From: JBEBVQ01 sp964527735
GTDB taxonomy: Bacteria > Bacteroidota > Bacteroidia > Chitinophagales > Chitinophagaceae
Length of the DNA stretch: 64,000 nucleotides
Direction of reading: 5' to 3'
Assembly (NCBI GenBank): GCA_964527735.1
Contig: CAZGPG010000012.1
Location: 1 to 64,000 of the forward strand
Shown: one piece after another, positions 1 through 9,842 of the stretch
How the letters are laid out: every line of letters starts with the position of its first letter
Numbering within the stretch: position 1 is the first letter of the stretch
The notes under the pieces: model-generated
What the model was told of the DNA's origin: nothing
What the model saw: the letters and a program-made list of their open reading frames with translations, nothing else
Databases searched by the model: none
Program-made: the position numbers and the translations under genes

Positions 1-53
1 GATTTTAACAACGAAAGCCTACTTTTGAATTAAGCAAACTTTGGGGAAGCTGA

Positions 54-491
54 CAACTCCACCTTACCTCATGGACATTAAATACAGACTCCGTGATATG
101 GCAGGACGGGCATACAGGTACTGATATATACATCCGCAACGGAGGAACATATATTGCAACAGCGATAAACAAATGTGGCAATCATTCAGACACGATCATT
201 GTAAAGCAAATTTTCTGTGACATATGGTTACCCAATGCTTTTACGCCTAATGGAGACGGAGCCAATGATATATTCCGCGTATTAGGAAACATAAGCCGGC
301 TGGAAGGATTCCGGATCAGCGTGTACAACCGGTGGGGAGAACCTGTTTACCAGGGTACCGATAAATACAAAGGATGGGACGGGCTTCATAAAAACATGCC
401 GGCACAACAAGGGACATACGTCTATCTCCTGGAATACAGCCTGGACGGAAAACCATATAAACAAAGTGGGAACTTCCACCTGATCCGATAA
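54..491 (+). pseudogene. Remnant of a T9SS cargo gene: type B (gliding-motility) C-terminal domain
   Basis: The frame encodes a short Ig-like stretch and then a type B sorting domain: FTPNGDGANDIF (residues 50-61 counted from the GTG at 93), VYNRWGEPVY, GWDG and GTYVYLLEY, ending FHLIR. Such domains are the export signal at the C-terminus of long secreted proteins and need a signal peptide at the other end. Here the frame is closed by TGA at 51-53 and TAA at 6-8, so no cargo can be joined upstream; GTG 93 is the first usable start. A TAnnTTTG-like string at 20-27 may be chance. I read this as the 3' end of a gene broken by a stop or frameshift just upstream. A sequencing error at the window edge is the alternative. 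The domain call is firm; the pseudogene call is inference. Confidence 0.7.
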
Positions 492-552
492 ATCAGGCAG
501 TATCTGATGATTTTTGTAGCCATGGTTCCGCTAACTATGGCTACATTTTTGT

Positions 553-2565
553 TTACACGGCATGCAGCGGCACAACCGGTAACTCCATATAAATCGTTGT
601 ACCCTTGCCAGACGCAGATTCAACGATCAATTTTCCACTCAGCACCTGTACACGGTCGTGAAGACTCTTCAACCCGACACCATCATCAGACGCCGGGCAG
701 TCTATGCCAATACCGTTATCCTCTACGGTGATACAAACCTTTTCATCCATCCGATTAAACAAAACAATAGCCTGGGTTGCCCGGGCGTGCTTTACAACAT
801 TATGAATAAGCTCCTGCACTATGCGGTAAACAGACAGGGCTAATGTATCATCAAGCCCTCCCATATCTCCATATACCTGTACCTCAATCTGAAGGCTATC
901 CCCTTTCGTCACAAGCGAACAAAACTTCCGCGTAGCGTCTTCCAATCCCTGTTGTATCAGCCCGTCCGGCATAAGGTTATGTGCAGACTTACGTACATCA
1001 GCAGATGTTTCACCCAGCATCTGCATTATCTGATCCAGATCATTCCCCACAGGATGTAAGTCATACTTCTCCCTTGCTACATCTACACATAGTTTTATAG
1101 CAGACAACTGGCTGCTGATCCCATCATGCAGTTCATGAGCAAACCGAACCCGTTCTTTTTCTTCGCCTTGCATCATAGCATGCAGCAGCTCTATTTCTTT
1201 TTCCTGTTGCATGCTATACAATTGCTGGGCATACAGCTTCTGCCGCTGTCTGTAATTTCTGTAAAACCCTAACAACAATACAATAAGCACCACTACAATT
1301 GCTCCACCCACAACAATCCACATATTTTGTTGCGCAAGCTTTCTCTTCTGCTCATTAATAAGTGACTGCTTCTGGACTACATCCTTCCGGCTCTCTGCCA
1401 CCCGGTATTTTACTTCAAGCAGATTTAGCGCCTGCATTTTATCTTTATTCAGCAGACTATCATTCAATGCATATGCAGCATTCCTGTGTTTCAAAGCCAG
1501 TGCATAGCGTCCTGTTGCCATATAAAGTTCTGAAAGATAATTGTGCAAAGACAACATGTGATCCGGAATTTTCACACCAGAAGCTATCTCCAATGCCTTC
1601 TTATAATAAACTTCCGCCTCGTCATAATGCTCTTTTAAAAAGTATAATTTCCCCAAAGAAATATATACTCCTGCCCTGTAATAGGGGTTCACATTCCCTC
1701 TTACCTGCAATGCCCTGTTAAAGTGGTCAATAGCCTCATCGATATTTGCACGCTGCAATAATATATCACCAAGATTTTGCAGCACCATAAACTGAACCTC
1801 TTCCATTTGAAACTTTACTGCCAGAGACGATGCCTGCTGGCTGTACGACCATGCCTGATCTAAGTCTCCGGTATAGCGGTACAACATACCTTTATGGATA
1901 TAGACGGCAGGGAGGTTGTTTATATGATCCGTTTTTTCAGCAAGTTCTTCAGCCTTGTCGAGGTAGTACAATGCCCGTGGGTACTCTCTGATCTGCATTA
2001 ACGATGCAGCAGTGCTCGTATAAAGCCGTATTAAAGGATTGATCAGCCGGGATTCCGATGTCTGTCCATTTTCAGCAAATGCAATTGCCTTAAAATAATA
2101 TTCAAGTGCCTGCCGGTAGTCTCCACGGAATTGAAAAACATTACCAATATTGTTCAGAGTACGCGTCATACTTACAAACACATTAGTAGACTTTTCGCTA
2201 TACACCAGAGCACGCCATAACCATTCATGCGCCATGTCATAGTCCCCGCGATAAATATACAATACCCCCAGATAGAAGGATCCCTGAAAAACTGCTTCAT
2301 AGTACCCTTTCATGATTGACTCGGATACTCTTTGTTCAATAAACTGTATAGCGCTATCCTGATTGTTCTTCGAATAAGCCATTATATGCGTGATCTCCCG
2401 ATAAAGCTGTGTAGCATTATTACGATCATACATATCGGGCATGTTACCGGATAAAGATATTACGTCATGCTGCGCCCTGGTGTTAACTAACAACAACAGG
2501 AAAATAATAAAAAATGAATTTTTCCAGACACTCCGTTTCCGCAGATAATACATAAGAAATAACAA
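553..2565 (-). CDS. TPR-containing sensor histidine kinase (HisKA_3/HATPase_c)
   Basis: A 670-residue membrane sensor kinase of the NarL/DesK class. An N-terminal signal peptide (hydrophobic FFIIFLLLLVNTRA, cleavage near residue 31) precedes a helical TPR region at about 75-370, which would lie in the periplasm. A coiled stretch (375-412) leads to one membrane helix at about 415-436. The dimerisation/phosphoacceptor domain holds RVRFAHELHDG with the probable phospho-His at 480. The ATPase domain has an N box (ELIHNVVKHA, about 589-598), a G1 box (VEDNGIGI, about 614-621) and a G2 box (GVGLKSLHDR). In this class the partner is a LuxR-type response regulator; none lies beside it, so it looks orphaned. 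The gene is divergent from the Kelch/Ig protein at 2778. The ligand is not predictable. Confidence 0.9.
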   Translation of the reverse strand: MLFLMYYLRKRSVWKNSFFIIFLLLLVNTRAQHDVISLSGNMPDMYDRNNATQLYREITHIMAYSKNNQDSAIQFIEQRVSESIMKGYYEAVFQGSFYLGVLYIYRGDYDMAHEWLWRALVYSEKSTNVFVSMTRTLNNIGNVFQFRGDYRQALEYYFKAIAFAENGQTSESRLINPLIRLYTSTAASLMQIREYPRALYYLDKAEELAEKTDHINNLPAVYIHKGMLYRYTGDLDQAWSYSQQASSLAVKFQMEEVQFMVLQNLGDILLQRANIDEAIDHFNRALQVRGNVNPYYRAGVYISLGKLYFLKEHYDEAEVYYKKALEIASGVKIPDHMLSLHNYLSELYMATGRYALALKHRNAAYALNDSLLNKDKMQALNLLEVKYRVAESRKDVVQKQSLINEQKRKLAQQNMWIVVGGAIVVVLIVLLLGFYRNYRQRQKLYAQQLYSMQQEKEIELLHAMMQGEEKERVRFAHELHDGISSQLSAIKLCVDVAREKYDLHPVGNDLDQIMQMLGETSADVRKSAHNLMPDGLIQQGLEDATRKFCSLVTKGDSLQIEVQVYGDMGGLDDTLALSVYRIVQELIHNVVKHARATQAIVLFNRMDEKVCITVEDNGIGIDCPASDDGVGLKSLHDRVQVLSGKLIVESASGKGTTIYMELPVVPLHAV

Positions 2566-2693
2566 TGAGCAGAAACTAAATTACTCATTATATCCAAAAA
2601 ATATCATTCATCACATTGGCCATTTAAAAATAAGTATTTACACCTCTTATAAAAACAAGTGGATACGCTCTAATGTATTCAATATACAAGAAA

Positions 2694-2701
2694 CATCTTT
2701 G
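2694..2701 (+). promoter_or_regulatory. Candidate -7 element before the Kelch/Ig gene
   Basis: CATCTTTG matches the Bacteroidota -7 consensus TAnnTTTG at seven of eight bases and lies 76 bases before the start at 2778, inside the divergent intergenic region 2566-2777. No clear -33 TTG was found at the expected spacing. Inference only. Confidence 0.3.
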
Positions 2702-2777
2702 TTCTTACTATCACAATGGCTATGAATCCGCCTGTTATCTGTAGAAACGAATTTATATAACGCAATTAACTCGCAAA

Positions 2778-5700
2778 ATGAAAAAAAGTCTATTTTTTAT
2801 TATCACAAGCTTTCTAATGCAAACATCTGTTGCACAGGTAACCGATACCAATACACAATGGACATGGGTAGCGGGAATAACCGGCACTAATACCAATGCT
2901 GCTTACGGCACCAAAGAAGTACCGGGGCCTGCCACATCTGTACACCCCGGGCAAAGAGCAGATGCATTTACCTGGACAGGCCAGGCTGGTGAGCTTTACC
3001 TGTTCGCAGGATTTTATAGTGTAGGAAACAGTTATAATGATGTCTGGAAATACCATCCGGACAATCATACCTGGACATGGATGCACGGCACTACCGGATG
3101 GAATAAAGCAGCTGTTCCGGGAATCAAAGGAACTCCGGCAGCAGATAACACCCCCAGTTCGAGGACGCAGAGTGCCAAATGGATTGACAGCGCCGGCAAT
3201 TTATGGGTATTTGGAGGGGGTAGCGCTGCCTCAAATGCACAAAGAAGAAATGACTTGTGGAAATATGACGTGAACGATAACATGTGGACATGGCTTAACG
3301 GAGAACATCAATTAACCAATCAGGTCGGGGATTATGGCGTAAAAGGGACTGCCACAGCATCCAATCAACCAGGCTCTCGCGGTTACCCTTCGGTAGCTTC
3401 ATGGGTTGATCATAAAAAAGGATTGCTCTACATGTTTGGTGGATATGGATATGCCCAAAATACCACCATAGGCTATCTGAATGATTTATGGGAGTATAAT
3501 ATGCAGACAGGCTTATGGAGATGGATCGACGGGGATAATGTTGCCATTAATGCTACCCCCACCGGGAATTATGGCACTAAAGGGACACCTGATGCCGGTA
3601 ATTACCCTCCGGCGCGTGGCGCCGCCTCCTGCTGGCAAGACAACACCGGGACTTTCTGGATGTTTGGAGGGCAAACCTCCGCCGGGCTTTATCTAAATGA
3701 CTTATGGAAATACGATCTGTCAAATAATATGTGGACATGGGTGAGCGGCGATAGCTCGATTGGCGCCAATAATACAGGCATATATGGTACAAGAGGAGTA
3801 CCCGGCCAGACCAATTATCCCGGTGCCCGCGCACAAACCGCTACATGGGTTGACAAAAACAACAACCTATGGCTATTCGGCGGTTATGGCTATGGAGAAA
3901 GTGGCGGATTGATACGACTGAATGATGTCTGGAAATATGATCCGGATAACGATACCTGGACATGGATGTTTGGTGAAAAATCTGTGTCCGCAGGACTCGG
4001 ACCAGTCGGCACTTATAGTTCAATAGGCAATGTCTCCTATCCCGGAGGCAGAACACAATCAAATTCATGGGTGGACTCATCCTGGAACTTCTGGCAAATG
4101 GGAGGACAAGGGATCACGAATGCTGCCTCGACATTTGCAATAAGAAATGAATTGTGGAAGATCACACCGATAGCTCCCGTATTACCTGACCAACCAGCCC
4201 TGTTTACAGCAGCTCCACCTGAAGTATGCCGGGAGGCATCCTCAGTTATCTATACCATACCGGCAGTAGCGGGCACAACAACTTACGAATGGGAATATGC
4301 GGGCGGAACAGGAATTACTTTTCCCGGAAGCAACATTACAACTGCGCCAACCAATACATTGAATTTCTCCGGATCCGCAACGAGCGGGATACTTCGGGTG
4401 CGCGCAGTGAACGCCGGCGGGAACAGCGACTGGCGTGATACAACCATCACAGTACATGAACTGCCTGTAGTAAATTCAACCAATACCGGCAATCAGGCGA
4501 TATGCGCAGGAGACAGTTTGCTGCTTACCGGCAGTGGTTCCACCGGTGTAAATTATCAGTGGAAGCAAGGCACAACGAATGTAGGCACAAACAGCGCTAC
4601 CTATTATGCAAAGGCAGCCGGCAGTTATACTTTAACCGTTACGAGCGTATCAACCGGCTGCTCTGCCACTTCCGCACCGGCCACAACCCTGACAGTGACA
4701 TCGCTGCCAAACATAAGCATCACCCCCGCCACTACATCGATCTGCGCAGGGGAAAGCGCCACACTAACGGCAAGTGGCGCTACAACCTACAGTTGGTCTC
4801 CATCGGGGGACAACAGCGCCACGACTACAGTATCACCGGCAACGACCACGACGTATACGGTAACGGGCACAGCTTCCGGCTGCTCTGCCACGACTTCGCG
4901 ACAAGTAACAGTATACACGCTGCCAACAGCAACATCAACGAATACCGGCAACCAATCCATATGTGAAGGCGACAGCCTGCTGTTAACAGCGAGCAGCGGC
5001 AGTGGCGTAAACTATCAGTGGCAGCATGGCAGCATAAATGTAGGCTCCAACAGCAACACATACTATGCAAAAACCGCCGGCAATTACACCGTAACAGTAA
5101 CCAACACAACAACACAATGTACTGCTACATCCACTCCGGCTACCGTCCTTGCAGTCAACCCGCTACCGGTAGTTTCAGTAATCACCGGCGGAGCTACAGA
5201 TGTGTGTACCGGCGAAACGGTAACACTGACTGCCACCAGCGTGAGTGGTATTAATTATCAGTGGAAAGACGGTGTAATAAATGTAGGCGCTAATACAAAC
5301 ACTTATGTAGCTGCTGCCACAGGCTCGTACAAAGTAGTAGCAACCAATAACGCTACAGGATGTGCTGATAGCTCTATGCCTATAGACGTATTTGTCTATG
5401 ATCGTCCGGCAGTATCTCTGACACCGGGAGACACATCATTCTGTGAAGGAGGTGTAGTGACGCTCCAGGTTGCAAGTCAGGACACAGGACTAACTTATCG
5501 CTGGAAAAACGGTAACGCTACAATTCCGCTGGCAGAAGCATACTTTCTGGAAATATCACAAACCGGTATTTACACAGTAGTTGCTGACCGAAATCAGGTA
5601 AATAATTGTGCAGACAGCACCAACGCCGTAACAGTAACGGTACATCCGTTACCTGTTGCAGATATAACCTGGGATGGAGAAACACTCCGGACAACGCCCG

Positions 5701-6110
5701 GACATGATTCATACCAATGGCAAACAGGTAACCAGGGGATACCCGGAGCAACAGACGCTACATACCAACCTTTATCCAACGGAGGGTATAGCGTGACAAT
5801 TGTCGACAACAACGGATGCAGCAGCACATCCGCGGCGTACAATGTAACGGATGTTAATAACACACATGAACTTGCAGCATTAAACATGGAGATACGGATA
5901 TACCCCAATCCTGCCCGGGATATGCTGTACATCCATTCACCGGTGCCTGTTAAAGCGATATTGAGTAGTATTGACGGGCGCATACTTCAGCACCAGACAA
6001 ATGCCCAAACACTCCATATAGGCAATTACGCAGACGGAATTTACCTGATTCGCATCACAGACAGCAGTGGCACTTTGCTCACACACGAGAAAATAGTAAA
6101 ACAGCATTAA
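2778..6110 (+). CDS. Secreted Kelch-repeat / Ig-like protein with T9SS type A sorting domain
   Basis: An 1110-residue surface or secreted protein. A signal peptide (residues 1-20, ending TSVAQ) is followed by six or seven Kelch/galactose-oxidase-type repeats (about 25-465), each with a W-TW--G signature, a GTKG or GTRG turn and a LWVFGG..NDLWKYD block. A run of Ig/PKD-like modules (about 480-1010) repeats an IC-GDSLLLT...YQWK...YYAK-AG-Y-VTVT pattern. The last 70 residues form a type A sorting domain: IRIYPNPARDMLYI, DGRILQ, YADGIYLIRI, ending KIVKQH. T9SS removes this domain after export. Kelch propellers and Ig modules usually bind glycans or proteins, but no ligand can be named. It is followed after 167 bases by another T9SS cargo gene on the same strand. 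Confidence 0.88.
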   Translation: MKKSLFFIITSFLMQTSVAQVTDTNTQWTWVAGITGTNTNAAYGTKEVPGPATSVHPGQRADAFTWTGQAGELYLFAGFYSVGNSYNDVWKYHPDNHTWTWMHGTTGWNKAAVPGIKGTPAADNTPSSRTQSAKWIDSAGNLWVFGGGSAASNAQRRNDLWKYDVNDNMWTWLNGEHQLTNQVGDYGVKGTATASNQPGSRGYPSVASWVDHKKGLLYMFGGYGYAQNTTIGYLNDLWEYNMQTGLWRWIDGDNVAINATPTGNYGTKGTPDAGNYPPARGAASCWQDNTGTFWMFGGQTSAGLYLNDLWKYDLSNNMWTWVSGDSSIGANNTGIYGTRGVPGQTNYPGARAQTATWVDKNNNLWLFGGYGYGESGGLIRLNDVWKYDPDNDTWTWMFGEKSVSAGLGPVGTYSSIGNVSYPGGRTQSNSWVDSSWNFWQMGGQGITNAASTFAIRNELWKITPIAPVLPDQPALFTAAPPEVCREASSVIYTIPAVAGTTTYEWEYAGGTGITFPGSNITTAPTNTLNFSGSATSGILRVRAVNAGGNSDWRDTTITVHELPVVNSTNTGNQAICAGDSLLLTGSGSTGVNYQWKQGTTNVGTNSATYYAKAAGSYTLTVTSVSTGCSATSAPATTLTVTSLPNISITPATTSICAGESATLTASGATTYSWSPSGDNSATTTVSPATTTTYTVTGTASGCSATTSRQVTVYTLPTATSTNTGNQSICEGDSLLLTASSGSGVNYQWQHGSINVGSNSNTYYAKTAGNYTVTVTNTTTQCTATSTPATVLAVNPLPVVSVITGGATDVCTGETVTLTATSVSGINYQWKDGVINVGANTNTYVAAATGSYKVVATNNATGCADSSMPIDVFVYDRPAVSLTPGDTSFCEGGVVTLQVASQDTGLTYRWKNGNATIPLAEAYFLEISQTGIYTVVADRNQVNNCADSTNAVTVTVHPLPVADITWDGETLRTTPGHDSYQWQTGNQGIPGATDATYQPLSNGGYSVTIVDNNGCSSTSAAYNVTDVNNTHELAALNMEIRIYPNPARDMLYIHSPVPVKAILSSIDGRILQHQTNAQTLHIGNYADGIYLIRITDSSGTLLTHEKIVKQH

Positions 6111-6277
6111 AGCCATAATAATAAATCACGCAAAATCCGATCCACCCGGTTATTAGCACACCCGGTGGATCGGAGTATGTCACACTGTAACACAGATATG
6201 GCTGTCCGTGCAACCCGGAGATTCCGTCAACGGCCAAAATCAAATCCGCAACATACCCATTAACAAGAAAACACTTT

Positions 6278-8215
6278 ATGAAAATAATCCCCGTAATAGC
6301 CGCATTATTAATATCAGGGATACTCTCACCGGTAACTACTTCCGCACAATCTTCAGATTGGATGTCGCTGGCCACCGGACAAACCGGGCTGGACAGCCTC
6401 CGGGCTTTTAACATGTATGTTTCAGATATAAACAATGACGGGTATCCTGATATACTGGCATTAAAAGGGGATTGGGGCGTTGGTTCGGAGAACGCCCTCA
6501 GAACCTATATAAACATGCAGCGTCCGGAATCCTCCAACCCGAAAGACAGGATATTTATAGATGCAACATCAGAGTCCGGCGTAAATGGAATGCCTGATAA
6601 TAATACGGTAAGCCGGGGCACTATCGTTGCAGCGATTACAGATGTAAATAATGACGGGCATGTAGATATCGTTCGGGGAAATTATTATCACCGCCTGGAG
6701 CAGCATACGGATCATGGAGACCGATGTGAAGTGTTACTGGGCGACGGCACGGGAAAATTCCAGATAGTTCCCGGAGGCATGCAGGGTTTGGAACTGATAA
6801 ATGTGACCGGGTTCAGCTTTCTCGATTATGACAAAGACGGAAATATTGACCTGTTCATTGCTACCTGGTTCAAAGACTATACAAAGAATGTATGGGACCA
6901 TGGGTACCTGATGAAAGGGAATGGCGATGGCACATTTACCAACGTAACTACTCAGTCCGGAATTACCCAAACAGAGCCAATGTACGGATGCAGCGTTACC
7001 GACTGGAACAATGATGGCTGGCCGGATATCGCCACTGCGCCTTATTGCCGAACCGGCGGACAACTCTGGAAGAATAACGGCAACGGAACGTTTACTAATG
7101 TTGCAGCCCAGACAGGTTATAATACCAGGTATTTGCCGGGCGATAACGGACAGGCGATGTGCTTATGGCATCCGGCCCCTGAAGACTACGACAATGACGG
7201 CGATATGGATTTTTTCTTCGCACTGGTACATGGCGGTAATGATGCGAATGAAGGTCGTTCTGCCATCTTTAAAAACGGAGGAGCGCCTGAGGGATACAGA
7301 CTGACCCCGGACCGCAATCTGACAATCAAGAAAAGCCCTTACCCCTCTCATAATGGAGATTATGATGTCTCGTGGCTCGATATTGACAATGACGGATTTG
7401 CAGACCTGGCAATGGCTCAGGGATATTATGAAGCTGCAGCTGCCCGTATATATTTATTCCGGCAGCAAAATGACAATACATTCGCAGATATAACCGCAGA
7501 TCTGGGAATGATCCGCACCGAGACACGGAACCTTCATGCAATAGAAGCGCTGGACTATGACCTGGATGGCGATGACGATTTGTTGTTTTGTCATGACGCT
7601 TCTCCACGTGCATTGCATTTGGCAGAGAATAAGATCGGGCAAAACAACAACTGGGTAGGGATACAGCTATATGCCCCCCCCGGAGTGAATAAAAGCTCCA
7701 TAGGCGCACGCATCTACGTTTGGAGCGGAGGCATGCAGCGTATGCGCGAAGTATATTCCGGCAGGGGTAATAACGGAGGTCAGCAGCCGTTTGCCATGCT
7801 GTTCGGCCTGGGCAGCAATACAACAATAGACTCCATTAAGATTGTGTGGCCGGATGCGGCAGGCAGTGAAACGGCAATAAAAAACCCACCCGTAAACGAA
7901 TATCTGGGCATCACAAAGAGCGGGCTATCCGTACGCAATACAGCAGACGAAGCAAGTAACGCTGCCACACTGAAAGCATATCCCAATCCTGCCAGAAATT
8001 TTATTCTGCTGCAGCTAAGCGATAATGAACCGATCCAAAAAACCGAATTGTACGATATGACAGGGCGACGGATCCAACAGACAACTATTCCGGCACCCGG
8101 GAATACGGTATATTATTATGATATCGCACACCTTCCATCCGGCAGTTATTGGATCAGGACAATCTCAAATTCCGGAAAGAGTATCACTGCTGTTTTTGTA
8201 AAGCAAAATCAATGA
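6278..8215 (+). CDS. Secreted FG-GAP/VCBS-repeat protein with ASPIC/UnbV domain and T9SS sorting domain
   Basis: A 645-residue exported protein. The signal peptide ends near TTSAQ (residue 24). Seven calcium-binding-like DxDxDGxxD loops follow at regular intervals (DINNDGYPDIL, DVNNDGHVDIV, DYDKDGNIDLF, DWNNDGWPDIA, DYDNDGDMDFF, DIDNDGFADLA, DYDLDGDDDLL), the mark of an FG-GAP/VCBS beta-propeller. An ASPIC/UnbV module comes next (about 470-545, SSIGARIYVW ... FGLGSN ... IVWPDA), then a type A sorting domain (KAYPNPARNFILLQ ... LPSGSYWIRT ... VFVKQNQ). These are known as surface proteins of Bacteroidota, often ligand- or cation-binding; no enzyme motif is visible. The stop codon overlaps the left arm of a perfect inverted repeat shared with the convergent ketosynthase gene. 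Confidence 0.88.
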   Translation: MKIIPVIAALLISGILSPVTTSAQSSDWMSLATGQTGLDSLRAFNMYVSDINNDGYPDILALKGDWGVGSENALRTYINMQRPESSNPKDRIFIDATSESGVNGMPDNNTVSRGTIVAAITDVNNDGHVDIVRGNYYHRLEQHTDHGDRCEVLLGDGTGKFQIVPGGMQGLELINVTGFSFLDYDKDGNIDLFIATWFKDYTKNVWDHGYLMKGNGDGTFTNVTTQSGITQTEPMYGCSVTDWNNDGWPDIATAPYCRTGGQLWKNNGNGTFTNVAAQTGYNTRYLPGDNGQAMCLWHPAPEDYDNDGDMDFFFALVHGGNDANEGRSAIFKNGGAPEGYRLTPDRNLTIKKSPYPSHNGDYDVSWLDIDNDGFADLAMAQGYYEAAAARIYLFRQQNDNTFADITADLGMIRTETRNLHAIEALDYDLDGDDDLLFCHDASPRALHLAENKIGQNNNWVGIQLYAPPGVNKSSIGARIYVWSGGMQRMREVYSGRGNNGGQQPFAMLFGLGSNTTIDSIKIVWPDAAGSETAIKNPPVNEYLGITKSGLSVRNTADEASNAATLKAYPNPARNFILLQLSDNEPIQKTELYDMTGRRIQQTTIPAPGNTVYYYDIAHLPSGSYWIRTISNSGKSITAVFVKQNQ

Positions 8216-8260
8216 ATTATTAATGGTTAATGAATAATTAACCATTAACCATTAATAATT
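8215..8260. terminator. Perfect 18-bp inverted repeat, bidirectional terminator between convergent genes
   Basis: Arms 8215-8232 and 8243-8260 are perfect reverse complements (left arm AATTATTAATGGTTAATG) around a 10-base loop. The left arm begins at the last base of the FG-GAP gene's stop and the right arm runs into the last codons of the ketosynthase gene on the other strand. The AT-rich stem with A/T runs on both sides would work in both directions. Confidence 0.7.
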
Positions 8261-9391
8261 AATAATTCCCCACACCGCCGCCGCATTACATCCGCCAAAT
8301 CCGGACGCGGTTTTCAGTGCATACCTGATATCTGCCGGCTGCATTGCCTGTGTTACCTGTATCGGTTTCGATACTCCTATACTACTGAATCCTGCAGAAG
8401 GGATCAGTTGTTGCCGGCGCAGGCTTTCGATCACCAGCACACTTTCCAGCACACCTGCCGCGCCCAGCGTATGTCCCACATAACCTTTCAGGCTATGGAC
8501 GGGTGCATGGATCAGCCCTGCAGTATCAAAAGCCTTAGCTTCCATTTCGTCATTATAAATGGTAGCAGTACCATGAGCTGATACCATATCGACATCCCCA
8601 GCCTGAATACCGGCCTGCTCCAGGGAACGGCTGATGGCCATAGCCAGTTCGTCGCCTGTGCGCGACGGTCCACTGATATGATTGGCATCATTGGATGTAG
8701 CGCCCGCCACGAGCCTGGCCAGCGGAGCGTCTCCCGGATCGGCGGAAAGGATGATCGTCGCTGCGGCTTCTCCGAGATTGATCCCCTTCCGCTCAGCATC
8801 GAAAGGGCGGCACGACTCATCCGCCACTGCCTGGAAAGACCGGAATCCACTCAGCACAAACCGTGAAAAACGGTCGCATCCGGTGACAATAACACGCCGG
8901 TAACGTCCCGACCGGATCAACTGCAATCCGTACTGGAGAGCAATAACACCCGAAACACATGCGTGGGAAACAACCAGAGGTTTCGTCTTCATCCCTAATG
9001 ATGCAGCAATCGCGTCAGCGCTATATGACAACCGGAGCCTCGGATCCTCACTACCCTGCTCCAGCAATTCTATATTCCCTTTTGTAGTAGAAAGAATAAA
9101 TGCGGTACCGGCATCTGCTACATCTATATCCGTATCCTGCAAAGCCTGATAGGCAGAATAATAAGCCAGACGTTCGAACGCCGTCAGCGATCTCACAATG
9201 TTTGTCTGCGCCTGTATCATTTGCCAGAACGCGGGCCCGGGCATAGATCCCCAGAAAGGCACGGCGCTGAATGCCGCATCCTCATAACGCCTTATGCCTG
9301 TCTGCATCCGGGAAACCGCCTGCCAGTGCATATCCGTATCAGCGCCCAATGCAGATACAGCATGCGTGGCTATCGCATATACAGGGATCAT
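8252..9391 (-). CDS. Beta-ketoacyl-[ACP] synthase (KAS II-like), flexirubin/aryl-polyene type
   Basis: A thiolase-fold condensing enzyme that would extend an ACP-bound acyl or polyene chain by two carbons in the cytoplasm. With the start at 9391 (379 residues) the Cys-His-His triad is C145 in SHACVSG, H273 in SAHGTATIYNDE and H307 in GYVGHTLGAAG. I chose 9391 because its ATG overlaps the TGA of the upstream thioesterase (ATGA); two further in-frame ATGs at 9406 and 9418 lie inside that gene. It is the last gene of the minus-strand lipid operon that starts with an ACP at 12285. The short length and divergent N-terminus fit the accessory ketosynthases of resorcinol/aryl-polyene pigment loci rather than housekeeping FabF; that assignment is inference from context. 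Confidence 0.85.
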   Translation of the reverse strand: MIPVYAIATHAVSALGADTDMHWQAVSRMQTGIRRYEDAAFSAVPFWGSMPGPAFWQMIQAQTNIVRSLTAFERLAYYSAYQALQDTDIDVADAGTAFILSTTKGNIELLEQGSEDPRLRLSYSADAIAASLGMKTKPLVVSHACVSGVIALQYGLQLIRSGRYRRVIVTGCDRFSRFVLSGFRSFQAVADESCRPFDAERKGINLGEAAATIILSADPGDAPLARLVAGATSNDANHISGPSRTGDELAMAISRSLEQAGIQAGDVDMVSAHGTATIYNDEMEAKAFDTAGLIHAPVHSLKGYVGHTLGAAGVLESVLVIESLRRQQLIPSAGFSSIGVSKPIQVTQAMQPADIRYALKTASGFGGCNAAAVWGIINY

Positions 9392-9816
9392 TTTTTTCTC
9401 AGCCATCGCTCCTTCCACTCAGCCATAAAAGAGGGTATCGTAAGCATCAGCTCCAGGCTTTCACGGTGCATAAACACCTGTACGGAACTGCCGGTAGCTA
9501 CCTTTTCATTTTTTGCCGCATCATAAATAGCATAGTGAAACAACAGCTTTGCCGCAGGCGTATCATGATAAGTCGTTTCCAGCCGGATACGGTGTCCGTA
9601 ACGCAGGATCCGCTTATAATCGCAATTGATCCGCACCACAGGCACTACAATCTGCTGGCGGTAGAGATCCAGGTACCGCAATCCATACGCTTCGCCGAAG
9701 GCTTCGCGTCCATCTTCGAAATACCGGATAAAATGGCCATGCCATACGATACCCAACGGGTCTGCCTCGCTGAATTTCACTTCCTGCTCTGTGGTATGTG
9801 TGAGTGTCTGATGCAA
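9388..9816 (-). CDS. Acyl-CoA/acyl-ACP thioesterase, 4HBT/YbgC hotdog family
   Basis: A 142-residue single-hotdog thioesterase. The family active-site segment is intact: EADPLGIVWHGHFIRYFED, with the usual catalytic Asp at position 19 and His at 26, followed by the long hotdog helix (GREAFGEAYGL) and a strand pattern ending SLELMLTIPSF. It would release or edit the acyl chain built by the neighbouring ketosynthase and dehydratase; hydrolysis of a CoA or ACP thioester is family knowledge, the substrate is not known. It is translationally coupled to the ketosynthase gene by a 4-base overlap and lies 26 bases after the secreted-protein gene at 9843-10481. Confidence 0.85.
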   Translation of the reverse strand: MHQTLTHTTEQEVKFSEADPLGIVWHGHFIRYFEDGREAFGEAYGLRYLDLYRQQIVVPVVRINCDYKRILRYGHRIRLETTYHDTPAAKLLFHYAIYDAAKNEKVATGSSVQVFMHRESLELMLTIPSFMAEWKERWLRKK

Positions 9817-9842
9817 AAAATATGGTTAGTTTGGTAGATAAA

